This document shows, one piece after another, positions 16,812 to 24,233 of a DNA stretch of 51,311 nt (its first letter is position 1; every line of letters begins with the position of its first letter). A program made the position numbers and the translations under genes. The notes below the pieces were generated by a model that saw only the letters and a program-made list of their open reading frames with translations, was not told the origin of the DNA and ran no database searches. This DNA is from Gammaproteobacteria bacterium (lineage in GTDB: Bacteria > Pseudomonadota > Gammaproteobacteria > Eutrophobiales > Eutrophobiaceae): contig JAPOQU010000032.1 in the NCBI GenBank assembly GCA_026710545.1, positions 1-51,311 of the forward strand. Direction: 5' to 3'.

Positions 16812-17605
16812 TATTCATGGAAACTCCGGGCCAGTGCGCGGTGCACGGCCTCCGGCTGTTCGGACAACATCATGTGGCCGCACTCCGGCAGTATTTCAAC
16901 TTTTGCGTTGTCCAGCGCATTGATGAGGTCTGTTGCCTGCGGCGGCGGCGTCATCCGGTCTTCTTCACCAAGGATCAGGGTAACCGGGTTATCGACACCA
17001 CGCGCTGCAACAAGGCCGTTATCGTATTCATGGCAGGCCTTGAGGTCGGCATACAGGACATTTTCCAGGCCCCGTTCCAGCAGGCGCATATTGCTGTTGA
17101 GGATATTTATCCCGGCAACAGGGTTGCCGCCAAGCTGCGACGCGTAGGCGTGGGAATACAACATGATCATGTCCACCGCGCCGTGGTCGTTCGTCCTGGC
17201 GGCATGCAACAGGGGATCGGCCACCGGCATGGGTACGGCCGCGCCGAGCAACACGAGCCTCTCGACTGCCGCCTGCGCCTGGTATGCCGCTTCCAGGGCC
17301 ACCAGTGAGCCCATGCTGTGGCCGACCAGGGCAGCCTGTTCCAGCTTCAGTGCACGGATAAAATCGAGCAGCCAGCGCGCGTTCTCTTCAATGGAAGACA
17401 ACGGAACCCCGCCGGAGCGGCCACGACCCGGCAGGTCAACAGCAATGGAATTATACCCGTTCCTCGCATAATAGCGGTTAAACAGAGTCCACACCGTATG
17501 GTCCAGCCCGGCTCCATGGATAAAGATTACCGTCGGCAAACCAGGAACCAGGTCCTCCCTACCGGTCGCTGCAAAGACGATTTGATTATTCAGTTCAAAT
17601 TCCAT
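16811..17605 (-). CDS. Alpha/beta hydrolase
   Basis: A 264-residue alpha/beta-fold hydrolase: oxyanion HGAGLDHTVW, nucleophile elbow VGHSMGSL, an acid at ILGEEDRMTP and the catalytic His at PECGHMMLSEQP. Closest in style to esterases and MhpC/BioH-like enzymes; the substrate cannot be read from sequence. It overlaps the MTHFR-like gene by one base (stop/start), which links the two functionally. Confidence 0.85.
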   Translation of the reverse strand: MEFELNNQIVFAATGREDLVPGLPTVIFIHGAGLDHTVWTLFNRYYARNGYNSIAVDLPGRGRSGGVPLSSIEENARWLLDFIRALKLEQAALVGHSMGSLVALEAAYQAQAAVERLVLLGAAVPMPVADPLLHAARTNDHGAVDMIMLYSHAYASQLGGNPVAGINILNSNMRLLERGLENVLYADLKACHEYDNGLVAARGVDNPVTLILGEEDRMTPPPQATDLINALDNAKVEILPECGHMMLSEQPEAVHRALARSFHE

Positions 17606-17657
17606 AGGTCTGATGAGTCTATCCTGGTGTTTAAGCTATTCAGGAACAGAGGTGTGA

Positions 17658-17833
17658 CAGGTTGGGATGGCATTGTCAAGACCGTCGGAAGCCAGGGATG
17701 GCTGGAGGCGACAAATCGTCAGGAAAGACGATTTGCACGGCGCCAGCCGCCCGCAGGGTTGCGCCCAGGGAAGGGCGCAGTGAACGTACAGGGATGTATT
17801 TACAGCGTGTCTTGACAATGCCATCCCAACCTG
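17658..17833 (-). repeat. Hairpin-array repeat, long form (family with variable arms)
   Basis: A 176-bp element bounded by a perfect 25-bp inverted repeat (17658-17682 with 17809-17833). Read on the minus strand the left part is ACGCTGTAAATACATCCCTGTACG, also found with small changes at 23199 and 28766. Inside are further stems at 17760-17779, 17712-17735 and 17690-17703 whose loops all read (T/A)TCCCT or TTTCCT. It lies between the alpha/beta hydrolase and metY genes, both on the minus strand. Confidence 0.85.
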
Positions 17834-17841
17834 CCCCGGTG

Positions 17842-19125
17842 CTATATTTGTGATCGATACAACGCCCGCTTCAGGTCATCGACAAGATCGTCCGGATCCT
17901 CCAGCCCGACCGACAACCTCACCAGTCCCTCGCTGATGCCGGCCTGTTTCAGGGCGTCGTCATCCATGCGGCTATGGGTAGTCGATGCCGGGTGTATCAC
18001 CAGGGATTTGGCGTCGCCCACATTGGCGAGATGGGAGAAAACCTTCAGGGACTCGATGAATTTGCGGCCCGCGGCGCGCCCCCCTGCCAATTCGAAACTG
18101 AACACCGACCCGCAGCCCCTGGGGAGCAGTTTTTTGGCCAGTTCATGGTCCCCGTGCGCCGGCAGCTCCGGGTAAGTGACGTACTCGACCGCCTCGTTAT
18201 TATCCAGGCACTCGACGATTTTTCTCGTGTTGGCGACGTGTTTATCCATTCTCAGCGCCAGTGTCTCGACCCCCTGCAGGATATAAAAGGCGTTGGCGGG
18301 GCTCAAAGCGGCGCCGAAATCCCGCAGACCCTCGCGCCGCGCCCGGTGCAGGAACGCGTCCGGGCCGAAATCCTCGGCAAAATCGATGTCCAAAATCCCC
18401 GGGTAAGGTTCCGTGAGGGTCTTGAATTTACCGGAATTATCCCAGTCGAACCTGCCGGAATCCACGACGATGCCGCCTATGGCAACACCGTGCCCGCCGA
18501 TGAACTTGGTGAGGGAGTGGATCACGATATCCGCGCCGTGTTCGAAGGGTTTCAGCAGGTAAGGCGTGGTCAGGGTTGAATCCAGCATCAGCGGGACCTG
18601 TGCGTCATGGGCTATCCCGGCAACAGTCTCTATATCGAGCACTTCACAGCGCGGGTTGCCGATGGTTTCGGCGTAAACCAGGCGGGTTTCAGGCCGGATT
18701 GCCCGTTTGAACGCGTCAGGATCACGCGGGTCGACAAAGGTGGTTTCGATGCCGAAACGGGGCAGGGTGTAGCTGAACAGGTTATGCGTGCCGCCGTACA
18801 GGGCATGGGAGGACACGATATGGCTGCCGCCGTCCATAAGCGTACAGACGGCGAGATGAATCGCGGCCATGCCGCTTGCCGCGGCTACTGCGCCGGTCCC
18901 GCCCTCCAGTCCGGCAATACGTTCCTCCAGTACTCCCACGGTCGGGTTGGAGATACGCGAATACACATGCCCCGAGCGGGCCATGTCAAACATGGAAGAG
19001 GCCTGGTCCGTTTCCCTGAACACAAAGGACGTAGTCTGGTAGATGGGTGCGGCGCGCGCGCCGGTTACGGGGTCGGGCCGCTGCCCGCCATGCAGGCTGA
19101 TGGTGTCGAAGCCGGGATACTTCAT
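17842..19125 (-). CDS. metY: O-acetylhomoserine sulfhydrylase (MetY type)
   Basis: A 427-residue PLP enzyme of the Cys/Met metabolism family. PIYQTTSFVF, YSRISNPTVGVLEERIAGLEGG, the Schiff-base segment HSLTKFIGGHGVAIGG and STTHSRM...LVRLSVGLED are seen. Length above 420 and the FAEDFGPDAF insertion favour O-acetylhomoserine sulfhydrylase over MetB/MetZ (about 380-400 residues). It forms homocysteine from O-acetylhomoserine and sulfide. It is separated from the flanking genes by repeats. Confidence 0.88.
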   Translation of the reverse strand: MKYPGFDTISLHGGQRPDPVTGARAAPIYQTTSFVFRETDQASSMFDMARSGHVYSRISNPTVGVLEERIAGLEGGTGAVAAASGMAAIHLAVCTLMDGGSHIVSSHALYGGTHNLFSYTLPRFGIETTFVDPRDPDAFKRAIRPETRLVYAETIGNPRCEVLDIETVAGIAHDAQVPLMLDSTLTTPYLLKPFEHGADIVIHSLTKFIGGHGVAIGGIVVDSGRFDWDNSGKFKTLTEPYPGILDIDFAEDFGPDAFLHRARREGLRDFGAALSPANAFYILQGVETLALRMDKHVANTRKIVECLDNNEAVEYVTYPELPAHGDHELAKKLLPRGCGSVFSFELAGGRAAGRKFIESLKVFSHLANVGDAKSLVIHPASTTHSRMDDDALKQAGISEGLVRLSVGLEDPDDLVDDLKRALYRSQI

Positions 19126-19234
19126 GACAATTACGAATTAGGAATTAAGAATGACAATTCAGCATTGTATCTGCTACTACCCCCAATTCCTAATTCCTAA
19201 TTCCTAATTCGTAATTCTCAATTATACTAATGTT
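19126..19234. repeat. AATTCCT tandem repeats upstream of the xdhC pair
   Basis: The divergent gap between metY and the xdhC genes holds AATTAGGAATTAAGAAT on one side and three to four copies of AATTCCT on the other. Together they form an inverted, partly tandem array. Promoters for both genes must lie here, but the repeats mask any clear boxes. Confidence 0.65.
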
Positions 19235-19558
19235 ATGGCGGATCAGGACATTCTCAATACTGCGCAGCACTGGCTTGATGAGGGCCGCGATATCGCGCTT
19301 GCCACCGTGGTTGAAACCTGGGGTTCGGCGCCGGTTCCCAGCGGCAGCCAACTGCTGGTGGATGCGCAAACCAATTTCATCGGTTCCGTTTCCGGGGGAT
19401 GCGTGGAAACTGCCGTCATCGGCGAGGCGCAGGAGGTGCTCAGGACAGGGCAGCCGCGCATGCTGGAATACGGCGTGACCAACGAGATGGCCTGGGAAGT
19501 CGGCCTGGCCTGCGGAGGACGGATCAGGGTCTACGTTGAGGCGGTAAGCCGGGAGTAG
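19235..19558 (+). CDS. XdhC/CoxI family protein, N-terminal part as separate gene
   Basis: A 107-residue protein with the XdhC_CoxI domain: VETWGSAPVPSGSQLLV, GSVSGGCVETAVIGEA and VGLACGGRIRVYVE. XdhC proteins insert or sulfurate the molybdenum cofactor of xanthine dehydrogenase-type enzymes. The gene ends four bases before the next, which encodes the Rossmann half. No molybdenum hydroxylase is in the window. Confidence 0.82.
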   Translation: MADQDILNTAQHWLDEGRDIALATVVETWGSAPVPSGSQLLVDAQTNFIGSVSGGCVETAVIGEAQEVLRTGQPRMLEYGVTNEMAWEVGLACGGRIRVYVEAVSRE

Positions 19559-19562
19559 GCGC

Positions 19563-20249
19563 ATGCGCAAGGGATTATTGCAACAGCTCAACGCCAACCG
19601 CGCGGCCAACAGGCCCTGCGTGTTGATCAGGTACCTGGATACCGGTGACAGCTTCGTGCTGGAACCCGGCCTGCACGTGGATGAGCAGGAAGCGGAATTG
19701 CACGAGCTTGCCATGAAAGCCCTGGGTGCTGATCAATGTCTGCGGGCCGACCTGTACGGGCAGGACTGTTTTATCCAGCCGTTCAACGCGCCATTACGCC
19801 TCGTCATTGTCGGCGCCGTACATATCGGCCAGCACCTCGCAGGCAACGCCCGGTCCTGTGGTTATGACGTGGTCGTGGTGGATCCCAGGCAGACGTTTGC
19901 CAGCGAGTCCCGTTTTCCCGGGGTGACGCTGAACACGGAATGGCCTGATTTTGCCCTGGAGAACATCTCCCTGGATACGCGCAGTGCGCTGGTCACCCTG
20001 ACCCATGATCCGAAACTTGACGATCCGGCCCTGCAGGTAGCCCTGCGTTCCCCGGCGTTTTATATCGGCGCCCTGGGCAGCAGAAAGACCCAGGCGGCCA
20101 GGATAAAACGCCTGCAGCAAGCCGGGTTCACAGAGACTGAGATTGCCCGCCTCAAGGCGCCGGTGGGACTGGATATCGGCGCCCGGTCACCGGCGGAGAT
20201 CGCCGTATCCATCATGGCCGAGATCACGGCTACGCTGCGTAAAACATGA
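19563..20249 (+). CDS. XdhC Rossmann-domain protein
   Basis: A 228-residue protein with the XdhC C-terminal Rossmann part: LRLVIVGAVHIGQHLA, VVVVDPRQTFA, ALVTLTHDPKLDDPAL, FYIGALGSRKTQAAR and VGLDIGARSPAEIAVSI. With the preceding small gene it makes up a full XdhC of usual length, encoded in two cistrons rather than one. The stop of the first and start of the second are cleanly spaced with GGGAG before the ATG, so this looks like an organised split, not a fresh frameshift. Confidence 0.82.
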   Translation: MRKGLLQQLNANRAANRPCVLIRYLDTGDSFVLEPGLHVDEQEAELHELAMKALGADQCLRADLYGQDCFIQPFNAPLRLVIVGAVHIGQHLAGNARSCGYDVVVVDPRQTFASESRFPGVTLNTEWPDFALENISLDTRSALVTLTHDPKLDDPALQVALRSPAFYIGALGSRKTQAARIKRLQQAGFTETEIARLKAPVGLDIGARSPAEIAVSIMAEITATLRKT

Positions 20250-20397
20250 TTTATCCGCAGATGACGCAGATTAACGCAGATAAAAGATATTTTGTTTTAT
20301 GGGACATCGGAGTAAATTTAACTGACCGATAACATATTCTGTTACCACTAAATATTGTTTTACATCTGCGTTAATCTGCGTCATCTGCGGATAAATC
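20248..20397. repeat. Second copy of the ATCCGCAGATGACGCAGA inverted repeat
   Basis: Arms at about 20248-20283 and 20362-20397 are complementary and almost identical to the pair at 5748-5899, while the middle differs. It lies between the converging xdhC and flippase genes. The right arm is read as the C-terminal codons of the flippase gene. Confidence 0.85.
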
Positions 20398-21666
20398 ATC
20401 CGCGGATTTATTTCTTATAAGTGAGTGGGTAAAAAACGTCAGCAGCAGGGCCGTTGCCGCGCTGCCGGCGATGGCGGCAAAACCCGCGCCGGGCAGGCCG
20501 ATATCCGGCAGCAGCAGGAACATGAGCGCGATGTGCAGGGTGCTGGTGAAAATCCTGATATACATGGATATATCGGGGCGGCCTATGGAGTACAGGGCCG
20601 GGTCCAGGGCGAACGTGGCCATGGTGACGGCAGCGGCGATCATGAGCAGGACCATTACATCGTGGGCGTTACTGAACTCAGCGCCGAAGAACAGGCTCAG
20701 CAGGGACTGTCCGAACAGGAGAATTATCACCAGGATAACAACGGCAATGGCGCCTGCAACCAGCTCCGAGTGGGTGATGACACGCCACAATCCCTGGTAA
20801 TCCCTGTTGACCGCGATCTTTGCCATTTCCGGGTAAACCGTCTCGTTGAACAACTGCGCAGGCTTGATCAAGACGGTCGAGAATTCCTGGGCAATCTTGA
20901 ACAGGCCGGCGCCTACCGGCCCCAGCAGGAAACCGACGACGAGGGTTGCAAGGTGTACGGTCGAAACATGCAGGGTCCTGTGAATGTGTGAAGACCAGAT
21001 AAAAGGCCAGATTCCCTGATGCGGCCGGGTCAGGTCCTTGAGCCCGAGGTCCATGTCCTTGCTGAACCCCTGGCGGCTGAATTCACGCCAGCCGAAATAA
21101 ACGGTAGCCAGGCACTGGACCGCGCCGGCAAGAAACCAGAACAGCAGGAATGCGCTGATGTGCTGGTAGAAGAAAAACGCGGCACAGGCGCCGGCCACGC
21201 GGATCGTCGGAACGACCATGAGCATGAGGGCCACCAGGTCGAAGCGGTTGAACAGGCGCAGCAGGCCCAGGGAGGTGGCCTTGAAGTTGAACAGGATCAT
21301 GAAGCAGTAGATGGTTGCGACAGGAACCAGTTCCGGGCTGACGCCGAAGTGCGGCCCGACTACGGGGACGACCAGCATGCCTGCCACCGTGCCTGCGGCA
21401 CAAAAGCCGAGGTCGAGCAACGTGGTAAATTTGACCAGTTTCTGAAACTCCGTGCGTGCGTTGTTCTCCAGGCAGATGGCGCCGTACCTGACTACGCACT
21501 GCGAGGTCTTCAGCGTGACAAAATCGCGGACTGCGACCGCGTAAGCATGGATGAGAATGAGTACGCCGAAATCATGCGCTCCCAGGGCGCGGGTGGCAAG
21601 GGCAAGGTAGAGCAGGCCGACCAGGGCCGTATACACCTTGCCCGCGGTGAGCATGGCGGAGTTCAT
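20371..21666 (-). CDS. Oligosaccharide flippase/MATE-like exporter at the end of the spt operon
   Basis: A polytopic membrane protein of about 431 residues with some twelve hydrophobic segments (for example TALVGLLYLALATRALG and AIAVVILVIILLFG) and the Wzx-like opening with ATRALGAHDFG. It follows spt by 43 bases on the same strand, so it probably belongs to the ceramide operon and may flip a sphingolipid or its glycan. No good ribosome site precedes ATG 21666. Family likeness seems to extend upstream (GLFRRVFMNS), so a CTG start before it is possible. The tail KSADDLSADDAD is encoded by the flanking repeat. Confidence 0.75.
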   Translation of the reverse strand: MNSAMLTAGKVYTALVGLLYLALATRALGAHDFGVLILIHAYAVAVRDFVTLKTSQCVVRYGAICLENNARTEFQKLVKFTTLLDLGFCAAGTVAGMLVVPVVGPHFGVSPELVPVATIYCFMILFNFKATSLGLLRLFNRFDLVALMLMVVPTIRVAGACAAFFFYQHISAFLLFWFLAGAVQCLATVYFGWREFSRQGFSKDMDLGLKDLTRPHQGIWPFIWSSHIHRTLHVSTVHLATLVVGFLLGPVGAGLFKIAQEFSTVLIKPAQLFNETVYPEMAKIAVNRDYQGLWRVITHSELVAGAIAVVILVIILLFGQSLLSLFFGAEFSNAHDVMVLLMIAAAVTMATFALDPALYSIGRPDISMYIRIFTSTLHIALMFLLLPDIGLPGAGFAAIAGSAATALLLTFFTHSLIRNKSADDLSADDAD

Positions 21667-21709
21667 GAAAACCCGGCGGAACAGGCCGTCGTACGTCAGT
21701 AGCCCTCTC

Positions 21710-22888
21710 CTATGTCCCCGACAACGCGCTGAAAGCCCTGCAGATTTTATCGATTTGCTCGTCGGTATGCGCGGCGCTGACGCTGATGCGTACCAGCGAT
21801 TTGCCTCCGGGGGTGGCCGGCGGGAAGATCAGGTTTACGTAGATACCGTGTTCATGCAGGCCGCGCCATAAGGCCAGGGCCTGTTCCCGGGTGTCCAGCA
21901 GGGCTGCGATCACCGGGCAGGGTTCGGGTCCCAGTTCATAACCTGCATCGTGCAGGTGCCGGTACAGGCGCTGTGCGTGCCGCCAGAGCCGGGCGCGCAG
22001 GTCGGCGCCGTTTTCTACCCGCTTCAATGCCTGGCGCGTGGACGCGATCACGGACGGGCAGGGCGATGCGGTGAATATATACGGCCTGCTGGCGTAACGT
22101 ATGAAATCAAGCTGCGGGTGGTTGCTGACGCAATAGCCCCCGGTACTGGCCAGGCTTTTACTGAAGGTGCCGACGATAAAATCCGCCTCGTTTATGACCC
22201 CGGCTTCCTCGACCAGGCCCCTGCCGCGTTCCCCCAGGACACCCAGGGAGTGGGCCTCATCCACCAGCAACAGTGCGCCGCAGGCATTTTTCACTTCGAT
22301 AATTTCACCGATGCGCGCCTTGTCTCCCAGCATGCTGTATATGCCCTCGATGATGACCAGGGCGTTGGCGGCGCGCCGGCCCAGGCGGTTCAGGCGCTTG
22401 TGCAGGTCGTCGGGATTGTTATGGCGGAAGCGTACGATATCCGCGCCGCTCAAACGGCAGCCGTCATAGATGCTGGCATGGCTGTCCGCGTCTATGACGA
22501 TGGTGTCTTCGTTATTTGCCAGGCCGGAGATCACTGCCAGGTTTGCCTGGTAGCCGGTGGTGAACACGATGGCTTTGTCACATTCGTAAAACGCGGCGAT
22601 TTCCTGTTCCAGCGCGCGGTGTCCGGAGAAGCTGCCGTTGGCCATCCTGGAACCGGTTGTCCCGGTGCCTTGTTCGTCGAGCGCCGCATGGGCGGCGTCC
22701 AGGCAGTCTTCATCAAAGGTGAGGCCCAGGTAGTTGTTGGTGCCGGCCAGGATCGTTCTGCGCCCGTTTATGAGCGCTTCCGTCGGCGAGTAAATCTCTT
22801 CGATGGGCGCGCCGAACGGGTCGATGCCCTGGTCCAGCAGCGTGTGCCGGTCCTGCGCCAGGGGCTGAAATTTGTCAAACAGGCTCAT
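21710..22888 (-). CDS. spt: Serine palmitoyltransferase
   Basis: A 392-residue alpha-oxoamine synthase. The PLP site is GTFSKSLASTGGYC (Lys Schiff base), with TNNYLGLTFDE, GSRMANGSFSGHRALE, DADSHASIYDG and VDEAHSLGVLGERGRG. The family also holds KBL, BioF and HemA; the small acyl-carrier protein, epimerase and acyl-ACP ligase genes on the same strand match the Caulobacter order spt-acpR-cerR-aasR and decide for Spt. It condenses serine with a fatty acyl thioester to 3-oxosphinganine. Its ATG overlaps the acpR stop (TAATG). Confidence 0.88.
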   Translation of the reverse strand: MSLFDKFQPLAQDRHTLLDQGIDPFGAPIEEIYSPTEALINGRRTILAGTNNYLGLTFDEDCLDAAHAALDEQGTGTTGSRMANGSFSGHRALEQEIAAFYECDKAIVFTTGYQANLAVISGLANNEDTIVIDADSHASIYDGCRLSGADIVRFRHNNPDDLHKRLNRLGRRAANALVIIEGIYSMLGDKARIGEIIEVKNACGALLLVDEAHSLGVLGERGRGLVEEAGVINEADFIVGTFSKSLASTGGYCVSNHPQLDFIRYASRPYIFTASPCPSVIASTRQALKRVENGADLRARLWRHAQRLYRHLHDAGYELGPEPCPVIAALLDTREQALALWRGLHEHGIYVNLIFPPATPGGKSLVRISVSAAHTDEQIDKICRAFSALSGT

Positions 22889-23142
22889 TATGATGGTGTG
22901 TTGACTACGGTGTGTATCCGTGTCGCCAGGTCCCTGACGGTATGCACGTCGGCAAGCAGGTTGACCGGCATGGAGATGTCAAACTCGTCTTCGATATCCA
23001 TCAGCAGGTCCAGGACCTTGAACGAATCCAGGCCCAGTTCCGTGACCAGTTCCGAATCTTCCGTCAGCCCGGCGTCCGGCGAGGTCAGTTTCGACAGTTC
23101 GGTGATTACTTTTTCCTGAATTTCCTCATAACTTGCGGGCAT
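22888..23142 (-). CDS. acpR: Specialised acyl carrier protein of ceramide synthesis
   Basis: An 84-residue acidic carrier protein. The phosphopantetheine Ser is in ELGLDSFKVLDLLMDIEDEFDI, preceded by TEDSELVTE. I start at the ATG at 23142, where GGAG lies eight bases upstream, not at the longer frame beginning 23169. By analogy with Caulobacter AcpR it presents the acyl chain to Spt after loading by AasR. It is translationally coupled to spt by a TAATG overlap. Confidence 0.88.
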   Translation of the reverse strand: MPASYEEIQEKVITELSKLTSPDAGLTEDSELVTELGLDSFKVLDLLMDIEDEFDISMPVNLLADVHTVRDLATRIHTVVNTPS

Positions 23143-23174
23143 ACAACTATCTCCAAGTATATTTACCATGGGGG

Positions 23175-23275
23175 GGGTTCATGTAACCGATTCAGGACCC
23201 GCTGTGAATACATCCCTGTACGCTTACCATCCGCTGTCCCTGCGGATGATAGTCCTGAATCGGTTACATGAACCC
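23175..23275. repeat. Hairpin-array repeat, short form A (variable arms)
   Basis: A 101-bp element bounded by perfect 24-bp arms (23175-23198 with 23252-23275) inside the ceramide operon, between cerR and acpR. The core is the same as in element B at 28766-28818 except for its first base. It includes the inner stem CATCCGC-TGTCCCT-GCGGATG (23228-23248) and TACA-TCCC-TGTA. Only the middle of the long arms differs from element B, and it differs on both sides so that pairing is kept. Confidence 0.9.
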
Positions 23276-23286
23276 GCCAACCGTCA

Positions 23287-24195
23287 TTATATAACCGTAT
23301 CTATGGTATCAGACAGACTAATTTCCGGTTGCCATCCCAGGCAGTTCGTCAACGGTGTATTGTCGCATACCCAGTTGTCGTGGGTGATCTCGTTGACTTT
23401 TCCGGGGGTAAGCATGGCCCGGTAACGGAATGTCCTGGCCAGCAGGAGATTGGCATGGGCAAGGCATTTCAATAATGTAACCGGGACCCGGATGTGGGTT
23501 ACGGGGCGCTGCCACGTGTCGCATGCGATAGCCGTGATGTCTTCCCATGTGTATCCCCGGGGGGTGCCGTCATCCAGTTCGAAGGTGCCTTGTGCCTGTT
23601 TCGCCGGCAGCCATTGCAGGATGGCGCGTACCAGGTCATCGACATGGATGAGGCTGATCCTGTTGCCGGGTACCCGGGGTCCGAACAGGTATCCGCGGCG
23701 CATCAGCCGGAACAGCGGACGCATTTCCCTGTCGCCCGGGCCGTAAACCGCGCTGGGACGATATATGGTGCGGGATAGGCTGGAATATTTGTCCGACATC
23801 AACAGCGCTTCCGCCATGGATTTGCTGCGGGAATACCAGGAATAGCCAGGATACCTGGCGGCAAGTGATGAGATTAACAGGAACCTGGGCGGGGATGCCG
23901 GTCTGGCGGCCGCTTCCAACAGGTTTTCAGTTCCCTTCAGGTTGACTTCCAGGAAGTCTTCCATCGAGTTTCCCCTGACCGCGCCGGCGCAGTGGATCAC
24001 GGCAGCACATCCCTCGACCAGTTCATCCAGTGCCTGTGGATTATTCAGGTCGCCGTGGACCCAGGATACGGACCCTGATCCGGGACGCGGCCTGCGGGTC
24101 AGCGCGCGCGCAGGATAGCCTGACTCGGCTAATGCGGTAAGAAGGTTCTGTCCGATAAATCCCGTGGCGCCGGTCAGCGCCACCTGCTCCGTCAT
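23287..24195 (-). CDS. cerR: NAD-dependent epimerase-like reductase CerR
   Basis: A 302-residue extended SDR protein: VALTGATGFIGQNLL (cofactor loop), VIHCAGAVRGNS, LISSLAA and the active-site YSRSK of the Y-x3-K type. In Caulobacter the gene at this place in the cluster, cerR, reduces the 3-oxo group on the way to dihydroceramide. Here too it lies between the acyl-ACP ligase and acpR. Other functions of epimerase-like SDRs (sugar) are less likely because of the neighbours. Confidence 0.85.
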   Translation of the reverse strand: MTEQVALTGATGFIGQNLLTALAESGYPARALTRRPRPGSGSVSWVHGDLNNPQALDELVEGCAAVIHCAGAVRGNSMEDFLEVNLKGTENLLEAAARPASPPRFLLISSLAARYPGYSWYSRSKSMAEALLMSDKYSSLSRTIYRPSAVYGPGDREMRPLFRLMRRGYLFGPRVPGNRISLIHVDDLVRAILQWLPAKQAQGTFELDDGTPRGYTWEDITAIACDTWQRPVTHIRVPVTLLKCLAHANLLLARTFRYRAMLTPGKVNEITHDNWVCDNTPLTNCLGWQPEISLSDTIDTVI

Positions 24196-24233
24196 TTCAG
24201 CGCAGATTTCCCGGACAGGCGACAGTCGTGATA

